In this document: positions 24,214 to 31,653 of the stretch, piece by piece
How the letters are laid out: every line of letters starts with the position of its first letter
How positions within the stretch are numbered: position 1 is the stretch's first letter
Source: UBA1479 sp963976055
Lineage (GTDB): Bacteria > Pseudomonadota > Alphaproteobacteria > Rhodospirillales > Casp-alpha2
Length of the DNA: 64,000 bases
Direction: 5' to 3'
Assembly (NCBI GenBank): GCA_963976055.1
Contig: CAXBJB010000001.1
Span: 186,001 to 250,000 of the forward strand
Translations under genes and position numbers: made by a program
The notes under the pieces: generated by a model
Databases searched by the model: none
The model's input: only the letters and a program-made list of their open reading frames with translations
What the model was told of the DNA's origin: nothing

Positions 24214-25722
24214 ATGTTCGAAGCCGCTGAACTGAACCGTAAGGTCACCAAGGCCGAATTCGACGCCTTGGCGCCGCGCCTCCGCGTTGAGATGGTGCAG
24301 TTGCAGCAGGACCTGCGCAAGGCCGGTTTCCCGGTGATCGTGCTGTTCGCCGGCGTCGACGGGGCCGGCAAAAGCGAGAGCGTCAACCTGATCAACGAAT
24401 GGATGGACCCGCGCTGGCTGGTCACCCGCGCCTATGACACCCCCTCGGACGAGGAGCGCGAACGGCCGGAATTCTGGCGCTATTGGCGCGACCTGCCGCC
24501 CGACGGAAGGATCGGGCTGTTCCTGTCCGCCTGGTATTCGCAGCCGCTGTTGGACCGCGTGCATGGGCGCATCGGCCGGGCCAAGCTGGACGCCCGGCTG
24601 CAACGCATCGTGCAGTTCGAGCGCACGCTTACCGATGACGGGGCGGTGATCCTGAAGTTCTGGATGCATCTCGACAAAAAGGCCCAGAAGGCGCGGCTCA
24701 AGAAGCTGGAGAAAAGCCCGGACCACCACTGGCGGATCACCGACACCGATTGGAAGCACTACACGCTCTACGACACGTTCATCGCCACGGCGGAACGCAT
24801 GATCACGCAGACCAGCGCCGGGCGCTTTCAATGGAAGATCGTCGAGGGCGTGGATGCGCGGTATCGGGAACTGACCGTGCTGACCGCGATCCGCGACCGG
24901 GTGCGCGAGGAACTGGACCGCCGTGCGGACGAAGTCACGGCCCTGAAAACAAACGGGAAGCGCCGATCCCGCGCCGCCGCCCAGGCCGGCAACGGACTCC
25001 ACGCGCCCGAGAGCATCCTCGGCAGCCTGGACCTGACCCAGAGCGTCAGCCGCAAAACCTATTCGGCGCAGATCGGCAAACTGCGCGCGCGCCTGCACGC
25101 CGCCTTCCGCCAAGGGCTGGCGCAGGGGGTATCGAGCGTCCTGGTGTTCGAGGGATGGGACGCCGCCGGCAAGGGCGGGGCGATCCGCCGCGTGACCTCG
25201 GCGCTCGACGCGCGAGGCGTCACGGTCATTCCCGTCGCGGCGCCGACGGACGAGGAACTGGCGCACCACTACCTGTGGCGGTTCTGGCGCCATGTTTCGC
25301 GGGCCGGGCGGGTCACCGTCTATGACCGAAGCTGGTACGGCCGGGTCCTGGTCGAACGGGTCGAGAACCTGATCCCGCCCGACGCCTGGCGCCGCGCCTA
25401 CCGCGAAATCAACGAGTTCGAGGCCGAACTGACCGGTCACGGCACCAACCTGGTGAAGTTCTGGCTGCACATCGACAAGGACGAACAGGAACGCCGTTTC
25501 CTCGCGCGCCAGAGCACCCCCTTCAAGTCCTGGAAGCTGACTGACGAGGACTGGCGCAACCGCGAGAAATGGGACGATTACGAGACGGCCGTGAACGAAA
25601 TGGTCGAGCGCACCTCGACCGCCGCCGCCCCCTGGACCCTGATCGAAGCCAACGACAAGCGCCATGCGCGCCTGAAGGTCATTCGCACGGTCTGCGAGAG
25701 TTTGGAGGCGAAATTGGCTTAA
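24214..25722 (+). CDS. pap: Polyphosphate:AMP phosphotransferase (tandem PPK2 domains)
   Basis: A 502-residue protein made of two PPK2 domains. Domain 1 (about 1-240) has Walker A GVDGAGKS at 47-54; domain 2 (about 275-500) has GWDAAGKG and the lid motif YDRSWYGRVLVERVE. Tandem PPK2 proteins are class II enzymes that phosphorylate AMP to ADP with polyphosphate. In the N-terminal domain the YDRSWY-type lid reads FLSAWYSQPLLDRV, the usual degenerate half, so the C-terminal domain is expected to be catalytic. It is cytoplasmic, in energy and stress metabolism. The AT-rich cassette begins right after its stop. Confidence 0.9.
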   Translation: MFEAAELNRKVTKAEFDALAPRLRVEMVQLQQDLRKAGFPVIVLFAGVDGAGKSESVNLINEWMDPRWLVTRAYDTPSDEERERPEFWRYWRDLPPDGRIGLFLSAWYSQPLLDRVHGRIGRAKLDARLQRIVQFERTLTDDGAVILKFWMHLDKKAQKARLKKLEKSPDHHWRITDTDWKHYTLYDTFIATAERMITQTSAGRFQWKIVEGVDARYRELTVLTAIRDRVREELDRRADEVTALKTNGKRRSRAAAQAGNGLHAPESILGSLDLTQSVSRKTYSAQIGKLRARLHAAFRQGLAQGVSSVLVFEGWDAAGKGGAIRRVTSALDARGVTVIPVAAPTDEELAHHYLWRFWRHVSRAGRVTVYDRSWYGRVLVERVENLIPPDAWRRAYREINEFEAELTGHGTNLVKFWLHIDKDEQERRFLARQSTPFKSWKLTDEDWRNREKWDDYETAVNEMVERTSTAAAPWTLIEANDKRHARLKVIRTVCESLEAKLA

Positions 25723-25806
25723 CGATGTGACGATGGCACTAGTTGTTACGAAACTTCAACGCGAACGTGCTAATGTATGATCGGTTGAACTTTGCGTGTT
25801 TGTACG

Positions 25807-26370
25807 ATGGAATTTAGTGCAGAACAGAAATTAGAAATTTGGCATCGGGCAATCCAAACGCAAATGCACTTTGCCGAACTATCTATCAAAATGCGTCAGA
25901 TCGGATTAACGATGGCTGGCGGTACTATTGCTTTGGCAATTGTATTGTATAGAAGTGACTTGACTTTTTCATTTCCAGTACCGGGAACACAATATTTTCT
26001 TCCTGTAGCTTCAGTGCTGTGTTTTAGCGCTGCTGCCATTTTATACGCAGCACGATTGATCGATGTAGGCGTCTACCACCAGATGCTTCGTGGGGCAGTG
26101 AAGTTTAACGAACTCTACGAGATTGAACTCGATGCAATGGCTGGCTGGAAAGCGGGACTAACGGAAACCATTTCTGCCTATAGTCGGTTCAGGCAGCCTA
26201 CTCTTTTAATTGATCGCAATTCTGATGGACGGATTTGGGTAGACAGTGTGCAAGGGCGAAGGTTCGCTTCTGATCGCATAAGTTGGTTCTACTATTGGTC
26301 AATAATTGCACTTGTGCTGGCGGGGTCAGCTCTCGCTTGGCTTGAAAACAACGCAGTACAGTTTCTCTGA
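25807..26370 (+). CDS. Three-helix membrane protein of a putative two-gene system
   Basis: A 187-residue integral membrane protein. The N-terminal helix (about 5-30: IWHRAIQTQMHFAELSIKMR) is amphipathic. Membrane segments are at about 31-49, 63-83 and 160-179, and a polar soluble region (about 85-155) lies between the second and third. The layout recalls the SLATT/4TM-type membrane effectors found in defence islands, but no diagnostic motif proves that. Start chosen at ATG 25807. It is AT-rich and ends 12 bp before the methyltransferase-fold gene, so the two are probably cotranscribed and act together. The function is unknown; a membrane-perturbing effector is a hypothesis. Confidence 0.7.
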   Translation: MEFSAEQKLEIWHRAIQTQMHFAELSIKMRQIGLTMAGGTIALAIVLYRSDLTFSFPVPGTQYFLPVASVLCFSAAAILYAARLIDVGVYHQMLRGAVKFNELYEIELDAMAGWKAGLTETISAYSRFRQPTLLIDRNSDGRIWVDSVQGRRFASDRISWFYYWSIIALVLAGSALAWLENNAVQFL

Positions 26371-26382
26371 TTTAGGTTTCAC

Positions 26383-27540
26383 ATGGGTGTTTTCGAGCAA
26401 AAAATTGTCGAAGTTTGTAATGCGGCACTCCAGAATGCGACTTCGTTCTCAAGCGCGCTGCAAGCGTGTCGTGGATTGTACCCAATTGACGCATTCAAAG
26501 CGTTTCAAGAAATCGATGAAAGACGATCCTTTGAACTCTTAAGAAATGAGTTTGGCTACGGAGGTTTCCACCTTTCACAGAATTTTTCTCACAGTAGTTT
26601 TGTACTCTCAACGTGGGAATTTTGCACTGAAAGTCGGAAGATAATTGCCGAAAATTCTTGGGGAAAAAGGGACAACGTTTGTCTGTTAGGCGCTCCCTCA
26701 TTAGTGTCTTTGCTGCCAGATGCTGACTTAAATAACTGTCATTTGCTGATCGATATTAGAGAATTAGATAATGGAAGCAGTAGTTCGAATTACAGGCATC
26801 TATCCTATGATTTGAATGTGTTGCGAGGTGAAGAATTTTCTAATGAATTCGATGTCTGCTTTCTTGATCCCCCATGGTACATGTCAAATTATCTTCATTG
26901 GATTGAGGTCGCGGCAAAATACTGCAAGGTGGGTGGAATCGTTAGTTTTCCGTTGTTAGGGGAATTGACTAGACCGTCGGCGGAAGCAGATCGAAAAGCG
27001 ATTTTGCGCCATTGCGAACGGATCGGGCTTGAAGTCGAAATCGAAGCCGACTTGGCGCTTTATGACCTACCTACATTTGAAGAGCGCATGCTAATTGATG
27101 CTGGTCTTCCGCCTTGTAAGTGGAAGCGAGCTGATATCGTTCGAGGGCGCAAAATTCACGCGGAGAGAACACTAATTCCATTCCAAATGCCGGATCCACT
27201 TCCCTTGTTCTCTCAGGTTAACCTTCTAGGTCTGACGTTTGACGTTGTATTTGATAGGTTCAACTCAGGCACAACTAAGTTGATTGAAATTCCGAATGAG
27301 GGATTTTGGATGACGACGCCGAGCCGGCGGGAAGCGGGCTCTGACAAATGCAACATTTTTACGTCAAACGGTGCGCGGCTAATATCAGAAAGGCCTTTAG
27401 AGCTAGTTTCTAAACTTTGTCGTTTGGCGAATAAATCTAAGTTGCAGGTGCGTGCTGAATTATTAGATTTGGGTATCCCGCTGGAACTGTTTCCAACGCT
27501 TTTTCACGACGAAGGCCCAGTCACTTTTGCTTATAGATAG
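26383..27540 (+). CDS. DPPW-motif methyltransferase-fold protein
   Basis: A 385-residue protein. An all-helical N-terminal part (1-95) precedes a Rossmann methyltransferase-like core: strand VCLLGAPSLVSLLP (motif I position, 99-112), acidic LLIDIREL (121-128), and DVCFLDPPWYM with DPPW at 162-165, then a strand-turn KVGGIVSFPL. The C-terminal 200 residues are unfamiliar. DPPW/DPPY at motif IV marks amino-group methylases of adenine or cytosine, and also the aminopropyl-transferring BpsA/DUF43 group, which this core resembles in layout. The glycine-rich SAM loop is reduced (GAPS). Substrate unknown; DNA, RNA or polyamine are options. Paired with the upstream membrane protein. Confidence 0.65.
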   Translation: MGVFEQKIVEVCNAALQNATSFSSALQACRGLYPIDAFKAFQEIDERRSFELLRNEFGYGGFHLSQNFSHSSFVLSTWEFCTESRKIIAENSWGKRDNVCLLGAPSLVSLLPDADLNNCHLLIDIRELDNGSSSSNYRHLSYDLNVLRGEEFSNEFDVCFLDPPWYMSNYLHWIEVAAKYCKVGGIVSFPLLGELTRPSAEADRKAILRHCERIGLEVEIEADLALYDLPTFEERMLIDAGLPPCKWKRADIVRGRKIHAERTLIPFQMPDPLPLFSQVNLLGLTFDVVFDRFNSGTTKLIEIPNEGFWMTTPSRREAGSDKCNIFTSNGARLISERPLELVSKLCRLANKSKLQVRAELLDLGIPLELFPTLFHDEGPVTFAYR

Positions 27541-27556
27541 TACCTGTGTTGATGAT

Positions 27557-27997
27557 TCAGTACCCCTTCGCCTCCCCCGGATCGGCCTTCAGGCCCACCC
27601 CCGCGATCCCCGCCACGGCGCAGTCCTCGTCGCGCTCGCCCGTATCGCCCGAGATGCCGCAGGCGCCGATGATGCGCCCCGTGTCGGGGTCGCGGATCAG
27701 CACGCCGCCGGGGGCGGGGACCATGCCGTTGGGCGCGGTGGAGATCACGCCGGCCATGAACTTGGGGTTCTTTTCCCGCAATTCGCGGCCGCCGACGCCG
27801 AAGCCGAGGGCACCATAGGCCTTGCCGACGGCGATCTCGACGCGGAGGATGCCGCTGTCGTCCTGACGTTTGAGCGCGACGATATGCCCGCCCGCGTCGA
27901 GCACGGCCACGGTCAGCGGCGCGCAGGCGATCTCGCGCCCCTTCGCGAGCGCGCCGTCGATGATGTCGACGGCCAGGTCCAGGGTCATCTGCGGCAT
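27557..27997 (-). CDS. GlcG/HbpS family haem-binding-type protein
   Basis: A 146-residue protein of the GlcG/HbpS (DUF336) family. Family features visible are LTVAVLDAGGHIVALKRQDDS, GFGVGGRELREKNPKF and the C-terminal GGVLIRDPDTGRIIGACGISG. Members are found with glycolate oxidase, diol and propanediol gene clusters; some bind haem, others act on or sense small aldehydes. The start at ATG 27997 follows GGGAGGAGA, a strong ribosome site. It is divergent from the periplasmic-binding-fold gene. The role here is unknown. Confidence 0.85.
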   Translation of the reverse strand: MPQMTLDLAVDIIDGALAKGREIACAPLTVAVLDAGGHIVALKRQDDSGILRVEIAVGKAYGALGFGVGGRELREKNPKFMAGVISTAPNGMVPAPGGVLIRDPDTGRIIGACGISGDTGERDEDCAVAGIAGVGLKADPGEAKGY

Positions 27998-28073
27998 GTT
28001 TCGGCTCTCCTCCCGTTGGCGGGCGCACGGCCCGTATTGGCGGCGATGATAAACGCCTCTATTCTCCCTCGCC

Positions 28074-29066
28074 ATGACCGATACGCCCCTCGACCTCACC
28101 CTCGCCTGCTGGGACTACGACCGCGCCGCCGCCGTGCTTGACGGCCGCGTACCCGTTCCCGGCTGCCGCATCGACGCCCAGGTCCATCCGACCTCGACCC
28201 TGTTTCCCTTGGCGGTTGGGGAGGCCCGGTTCGACGTCACGGAAATGTCCATGTCGTCCTACATCCTTGAGGTCGCGAAGGGTGAAGGCGCCTATGTCGC
28301 CATCCCCGTGTTCCTCAGCCGCGCCTTCCGCCACAACGGCTTCGTCGTGCGCGCCGACGCGGGGATCGAGAAACCGAAGGATCTGGAAGGCAAGCGCGTC
28401 GGGGTTCCCGAATACCAGATGACGGCGGCGTTGTGGATGCGGGGCATCCTAGCGGAAGAATACGGTGTCGATACGGACACGTTCCAATGGCGCACGGGCG
28501 CGCTGGAGGAAGGCACGCGGAAGGACCGCCTGACCCTCGACCTGCCGCCGCATATGTCGGTCACGCCGATTGAGGCCGGGGAGAGCCTCCAGGACCTGTT
28601 GCTGGCGGGCGAGCTGGACGCCGTGTTCGCGCCCAAGCCGCTCAACGCCCTGGTCGCGGGCGATCCGCGCGTCCGGCGCCTGTTTCCCGACTTCGCATCA
28701 GTCGAGCGCGCCTATCACGCCAAGACCGGCTTTTTCCCCATCATGCACGCCATCGGGGTGCGCAGGACCATCGCCGAAGCCTACCCTTGGCTGCCCAAGG
28801 CATTGTTCGATGCCTTCACCCAATCCCGCGATCTCGCCATGGCCAAGCTGGAGGGTATCTGGCTCGGCTCCGCCAATCGCCTGACCCTGCCGTTCTTTCA
28901 CGCCGAGATGGAGGAAACCCGCGCCCTCATGGGGGCGGATTTCTGGAAATATGGGTTCGCCGCCAACCGGGCGGAACTGGACGCCATGTGCCGTTGGTCC
29001 CAGGCCCAGCACCTGGCCCCCCGGCGGGTCGCGCCGGAAGAGCTATTTCACGAATCGGTGATTTGA
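28074..29066 (+). CDS. 4,5-dihydroxyphthalate decarboxylase-like protein (PBP2 fold)
   Basis: A 330-residue cytoplasmic protein of the Pht5/4,5-dihydroxyphthalate decarboxylase family, built on the type 2 periplasmic-binding fold. LDLTLACWDYDRAAAVLDG, FDVTEMSMSSYILEVAKGEG and LPVFLSRAFRHNGFVV-like motifs (here AIPVFLSRAFRHNGF) match that group. There is no signal peptide, which argues for an enzyme rather than a transport protein. Members decarboxylate aromatic diacids, but many homologues have unknown substrates. No other phthalate genes are adjacent. The family call is firm, the reaction tentative. Confidence 0.78.
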   Translation: MTDTPLDLTLACWDYDRAAAVLDGRVPVPGCRIDAQVHPTSTLFPLAVGEARFDVTEMSMSSYILEVAKGEGAYVAIPVFLSRAFRHNGFVVRADAGIEKPKDLEGKRVGVPEYQMTAALWMRGILAEEYGVDTDTFQWRTGALEEGTRKDRLTLDLPPHMSVTPIEAGESLQDLLLAGELDAVFAPKPLNALVAGDPRVRRLFPDFASVERAYHAKTGFFPIMHAIGVRRTIAEAYPWLPKALFDAFTQSRDLAMAKLEGIWLGSANRLTLPFFHAEMEETRALMGADFWKYGFAANRAELDAMCRWSQAQHLAPRRVAPEELFHESVI

Positions 29067-29087
29067 TAAACGCGTGTCGGCCATCCA

Positions 29088-29222
29088 TTCCCATGTCGTT
29101 CCCGCGAAAGCGGGAATCCAGCCACCCTTTTTCTCACCGCCTCACTGCCTCAGTGGTTTTCTATTCTTTGAACCACTGAGACAGTGAGAAATCCTGGCCC
29201 CCCGCTTTCACGGGGGTGACGA
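29088..29222. repeat. Composite inverted-repeat element with central hairpin
   Basis: Two short palindromes, GTTCCCGCGAAAGCGGGAAT (about 29096-29115) and a CCCCGCTTTCACGGGG type (about 29199-29218), flank a long hairpin whose 18-nt arms are 29141-29158 and 29171-29188 (17 of 18 paired). The layout is like a miniature inverted-repeat element. It fills the gap between the decarboxylase-like gene and the zinc dehydrogenase pair. Confidence 0.6.
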
Positions 29223-29285
29223 TAGGGGTAAAAGAGATCGACCTCGTGCCGCCGGGCATCGAACCTGTGGAGACGTAATCCGCCC

Positions 29286-30341
29286 ATGAGCCAACAAGCC
29301 AACAACGTGATCGCCTGCCGGGGCGGCGACGCCACGGCGCTGGAGCCGCGCGCCGTGCCTGCCGTGGGGCCGGGCGAGATGCTGTTGAAACTGCGCGTCG
29401 TCGGCTTCTGCGGCACGGACCTGTTCAAGCTGGACACGGGCGCGGCGCGGCCTGGCACGGTGCTGGGCCATGAACTGGTCGGCGAGGTCGTGGGGTTGGG
29501 CGACGGCGTGACGGCCTTCAAGCCCGGCGACCGCATCGCCGTGCCCCATCATGTGCCCTGCGGCACCTGCCTGATGTGCCGGCGGGGGAACGAGACCATG
29601 TGCGAGACCTTCCGCGAGAATCTGATGGCCCCCGGCGGCTTCGCCGACACCGTGTTGATCAAGGCGCGGGCCACGGCCCAGGCGGCGCATAAGCTTCCCG
29701 ACGGCGTGTCGGACGAGGCCGCCGTGTTCATGGAACCGGCCGCCTGCGTGCTGCGCGGGGTGGAGCGGGCGGCGGTCGCCGCCGACGGCGTTGCCGTGGT
29801 CCAGGGCGGCGGCAGCATGGGGCTGCTGCACCTGCTGGTCCTGAAGGCCGCGTTGCCGAATGTCCGCGTCGCCGTCGTCGATCCGCAGGAAGACCGCCGC
29901 GATCTGGCAGTGAAGCTGGGGGCCGACGCCGCCGCCGAACCGGGGGCTGCCGCAAAGGCCGCCGTGGGAAACCTGACCGACGGGGCGGGCGCCGACGCCG
30001 TGTTCGACACGGTCGGCGGCGCCGGGCCGCTCAAGGCCGCCCTCGGCCTCACGCGCCAGGGCGGCAGCGTCGTTTTGTTCGCCCATGCGCCTGATGGCCA
30101 GGCGGCCGACTTCGACCTCAACGACCTGTTCAAGTTTGAGCGCCGCATCCTCGGCACCTATTCCGGCGCGGTGCGCGAACAGGGCCGGGTGTTCGACCTG
30201 ATCGCCTCGGGCGCGCTCGACCCGACGCCGCTGGTCACCCACACGATGCCCTTGGACGATTTCCAGACGGGCCTGGACCTCGTGCGGGCGCGCAAGGCGC
30301 TGAAGGTCCTGTTCACGCCGTCCCGCGCGGCGGGGGGCTGA
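29286..30341 (+). CDS. Zinc-dependent alcohol dehydrogenase family (MDR), first of a tandem pair
   Basis: A 351-residue medium-chain dehydrogenase of the threonine/sorbitol dehydrogenase group. The catalytic zinc ligands are in GFCGTD and GHELVG, the structural zinc cysteines are in VPCGTCLMCRRGNETMC, and a Rossmann NAD(P) domain begins near VAVVQGGGSMGLL. It oxidises an alcohol or polyol to the carbonyl. It is followed after 4 bp by a second MDR gene, so the pair is one operon. The two are only moderately alike, implying successive oxidations or a hetero-oligomer. Substrate unknown. Confidence 0.88.
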   Translation: MSQQANNVIACRGGDATALEPRAVPAVGPGEMLLKLRVVGFCGTDLFKLDTGAARPGTVLGHELVGEVVGLGDGVTAFKPGDRIAVPHHVPCGTCLMCRRGNETMCETFRENLMAPGGFADTVLIKARATAQAAHKLPDGVSDEAAVFMEPAACVLRGVERAAVAADGVAVVQGGGSMGLLHLLVLKAALPNVRVAVVDPQEDRRDLAVKLGADAAAEPGAAAKAAVGNLTDGAGADAVFDTVGGAGPLKAALGLTRQGGSVVLFAHAPDGQAADFDLNDLFKFERRILGTYSGAVREQGRVFDLIASGALDPTPLVTHTMPLDDFQTGLDLVRARKALKVLFTPSRAAGG

Positions 30342-30345
30342 GGCC

Positions 30346-31398
30346 ATGACCCGCATGATGAAGGGCGCCATGCTGCTGGGGCCCGAGAAAATCGAAATCC
30401 GCGACCTGCCCGTGCCGACGCCCGACGACGGCGAGATCATCCTGGGTGTCGAGGCCGCGACCACCTGCGGCACGGACGTAAAGGTGTTCAAGCGCGGCGG
30501 CCATCCCCGCATGCTCAAGGTGCCGACCCTGTTCGGGCACGAGATGGCGGGCCGGGTGGCGGCCCTGGGCAAGGGCGTCACCAAGTTCAGGGAAGGCGAC
30601 GCCGTGGTGGTCGCCAATTCCGCGCCCTGCGGCGATTGCGACTACTGCAGACGCGGGCGGGAAAACCTCTGCCCCGATATCCAATACCTCAACGGCGCCT
30701 TCGCCGAATTCGTGGCTGTGCCCGCGCGCTTCGTGGAAAAGAATACCCATGCCATCCCGGCGGGGCTGGCCTTCGGCAAGGCGGCGCTGACGGAGCCGCT
30801 GGCCTGCGTGCTGCACGGCATGGACGCCTGCGAATTGGACAAATACGGCCCGGGGACGGAGGTCGTGCTGTTCGGCGCCGGGCCCATCGGCCTGCTGTTC
30901 GTCGGCGCCCTGGCGCGGGCCGGGCACCGGGTCATCCTGGCCGATCCCAACCCGCCGCGCCTGGACGTGGGCAGGCAGCTGGGCGCGGCGCAGACAGTGC
31001 AGATCGACCGCGGCGGCGGCCAGGCCGAGAAGGTCAAGGCGCTGACGGAAGGGGGCCAGGGTGCCTGGGTCGCGGTCGACGCCTCCGGCGTGCCGGAAGT
31101 CTGGATCGACGCCATCAATTCCCTGCGCCCCGGCGGGCTGGTCAACCTGTTCGGCGGCTGCGCCCCCGGCACCTCGATCCCCCTCGATACCCATGCCGTC
31201 CACTACAGCGAACTGACGGTAAAAGGCGTCTACCACCACCGCCCCGACACTGTCCGCCGGGCGCTCGCCATGCTCGCCGACCCGGCGTTCAAGGCCGATC
31301 TGATGCTCACCGCCGAAATGCCCATCGAACAGACCGAGGCGGCGCTGCGCGCGATGATCGCTAAGGAAGCGTTGAAGGTGGTTATTCGCGGGCGGTGA
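30346..31398 (+). CDS. Zinc-dependent alcohol dehydrogenase family (MDR), second of a tandem pair
   Basis: A 350-residue paralogue of the preceding protein, with catalytic-site TTCGTDVK and GHEMAG, structural-zinc cysteines APCGDCDYCRRGRENLC, and NAD-binding VVLFGAGPIGLLFVGAL. The C-terminal region (YHHRPDTVRRALAML) is typical of sorbitol/threonine-dehydrogenase-like enzymes. The start is 4 bp after the upstream stop. A cofactor-binding aspartate (VILADPN) suggests NAD preference. Polyol or sugar-acid oxidation is likely; the substrate is unknown. Confidence 0.88.
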   Translation: MTRMMKGAMLLGPEKIEIRDLPVPTPDDGEIILGVEAATTCGTDVKVFKRGGHPRMLKVPTLFGHEMAGRVAALGKGVTKFREGDAVVVANSAPCGDCDYCRRGRENLCPDIQYLNGAFAEFVAVPARFVEKNTHAIPAGLAFGKAALTEPLACVLHGMDACELDKYGPGTEVVLFGAGPIGLLFVGALARAGHRVILADPNPPRLDVGRQLGAAQTVQIDRGGGQAEKVKALTEGGQGAWVAVDASGVPEVWIDAINSLRPGGLVNLFGGCAPGTSIPLDTHAVHYSELTVKGVYHHRPDTVRRALAMLADPAFKADLMLTAEMPIEQTEAALRAMIAKEALKVVIRGR

Positions 31399-31457
31399 GG
31401 TTCGTGACGCCTGTTATCAGTTCGTATCCGAGACGTTCAGAGCAGATACCCTTTTTC

Positions 31458-31558
31458 CGTCATGCCCGTGCTTGACACGGGCATCCACGCCTTGCTTCTT
31501 TCTTTTGGTTTCGGACTTCATTTGGACGTGGATGGCCGGGTCTGGGCCCGGCCATGAC
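31458..31558. repeat. Inverted pair of palindromic repeats with covarying stems
   Basis: Copy 1 (31458-31489) and copy 2 (31527-31558, opposite orientation) belong to the same family as 2947-2978. In copy 1 the stem is ATGCCCGTG/CACGGGCAT instead of ATGGCCGGG/CCCGGCCAT: both arms have changed together and pairing is kept. The 37-bp spacer is AT-rich. Confidence 0.75.
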
Positions 31559-31653
31559 ATCTAAAGGCCAACTGATCCCACTTGCACACGATCCGATGGA
31601 CTGGCGCCGCGCCGGTGATAGAGTGATGCCGTCGCACCGGTCCGGGGATCAAC

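Larger units (their letters stand above)
25730..27556. mobile_element. AT-rich two-gene cassette, probably acquired
   Basis: Composition drops sharply between the polyphosphate phosphotransferase stop and the GlcG-family gene. For example, bases 26701-26760 contain 22 G/C, against 40 in 24301-24360. It holds exactly two co-oriented genes 12 bp apart. No transposase, integrase or obvious flanking repeat was seen, so the transfer mechanism is unknown. Confidence 0.6.
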
